14,262 nucleotides of DNA from an uncultured Clostridia bacterium (GTDB taxonomy: Bacteria; Bacillota; Clostridia; Christensenellales; UBA1242): NCBI GenBank assembly GCA_946615295.1, contig CAMOHL010000007.1, positions 1 to 14,262 of the forward strand. The letters are read 5' to 3'. Of the stretch, positions 14,189 through 14,262 are shown one piece after another. Within the stretch, counting starts at the first letter, position 1, and each line of letters starts with the position of its first letter. The translations under genes and the position numbers were made by a program. The notes beneath the pieces were generated by a model, which worked only from the letters and a program-made list of their open reading frames with translations, did not search any database and had not been told where the DNA came from.

Positions 14189-14262
14189 TGGCGGAGAGTA
14201 AGAGATTTGAACTCTTGCGCCAGTTTCCCGACCTAACACCTTAGCAGGGTGCCCCCTTAACC
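14189..14262 (-). tRNA. tRNA-Ser(GCT), 5' end beyond the window
   Basis: The minus strand shows the 3' part of a class II tRNA: part of the D arm, an anticodon stem GCACC/GGTGT with loop CTGCTAA (anticodon GCT, reading AGC/AGU), a long variable arm, T arm AAGAG/CTCTT around TTCAAAT, acceptor strand ACTCTCC, discriminator G and encoded CCA. The 5' acceptor strand and about 15 nt lie past the right edge. The T-box leader of thrS begins about 20 nt downstream on the same strand. Confidence 0.93.

Overview
The window looks like chromosomal DNA from a very AT-rich bacterium of the Bacillota (Firmicutes) side of the tree, probably an uncultured, gut-type, small-genome lineage. The reasons are a T-box riboswitch ahead of thrS, TTGACA/TATAAT-type promoters, several GGAGG-type ribosome binding sites, a BspA-type leucine-rich repeat protein, UPF0316 and M29 aminopeptidase homologues, and the strong A/T bias of intergenic DNA. 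The standard code fits: TGG encodes Trp throughout and no gene is interrupted. No phage, transposon, integrase or CRISPR signal is visible.

Layout. At the left edge lies tRNA-Arg(ACG) on the minus strand. Then come two plus-strand genes with their own promoters and terminators: a UPF0316/DUF2179-like membrane protein and glmS (aminosugar supply for the cell wall). Convergent to glmS is a small membrane-anchored protein with an Ig-like (Big_2-type) domain. A plus-strand tRNA-Arg(CCT) follows, facing a two-gene minus-strand operon: a large BspA-like LRR protein without a signal peptide, with an unrecognised ~490-residue C-terminal half, and a 79-residue coiled-coil protein coupled to it.

Next on the minus strand are maf (nucleotide-pool/house-cleaning pyrophosphatase), gap (glycolytic GAPDH), an M29 aminopeptidase and a divergent GT2-type glycosyltransferase with two C-terminal membrane helices. 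Divergent from these, on the plus strand, is class II fructose-bisphosphate aldolase. It converges on thrS across a shared GC-rich terminator. thrS has a complete T-box leader with an ACC (Thr) specifier, and this leader starts about 20 nt after the CCA end of a tRNA-Ser(GCT) that runs off the right edge.

Most genes are housekeeping. The most interesting observations are: (i) three genes (Big_2-like protein, maf, fba) whose promoters place the -10 box exactly 6 nt before the ATG with no Shine-Dalgarno, so their mRNAs should be leaderless, next to genes with ordinary leaders; (ii) the cytosolic LRR fusion protein plus coiled-coil partner, a candidate undescribed two-gene system; (iii) a T-box leader that seems to have no promoter of its own and to be born from a tRNA-Ser transcript; (iv) a ThrRS lacking the TGS domain.
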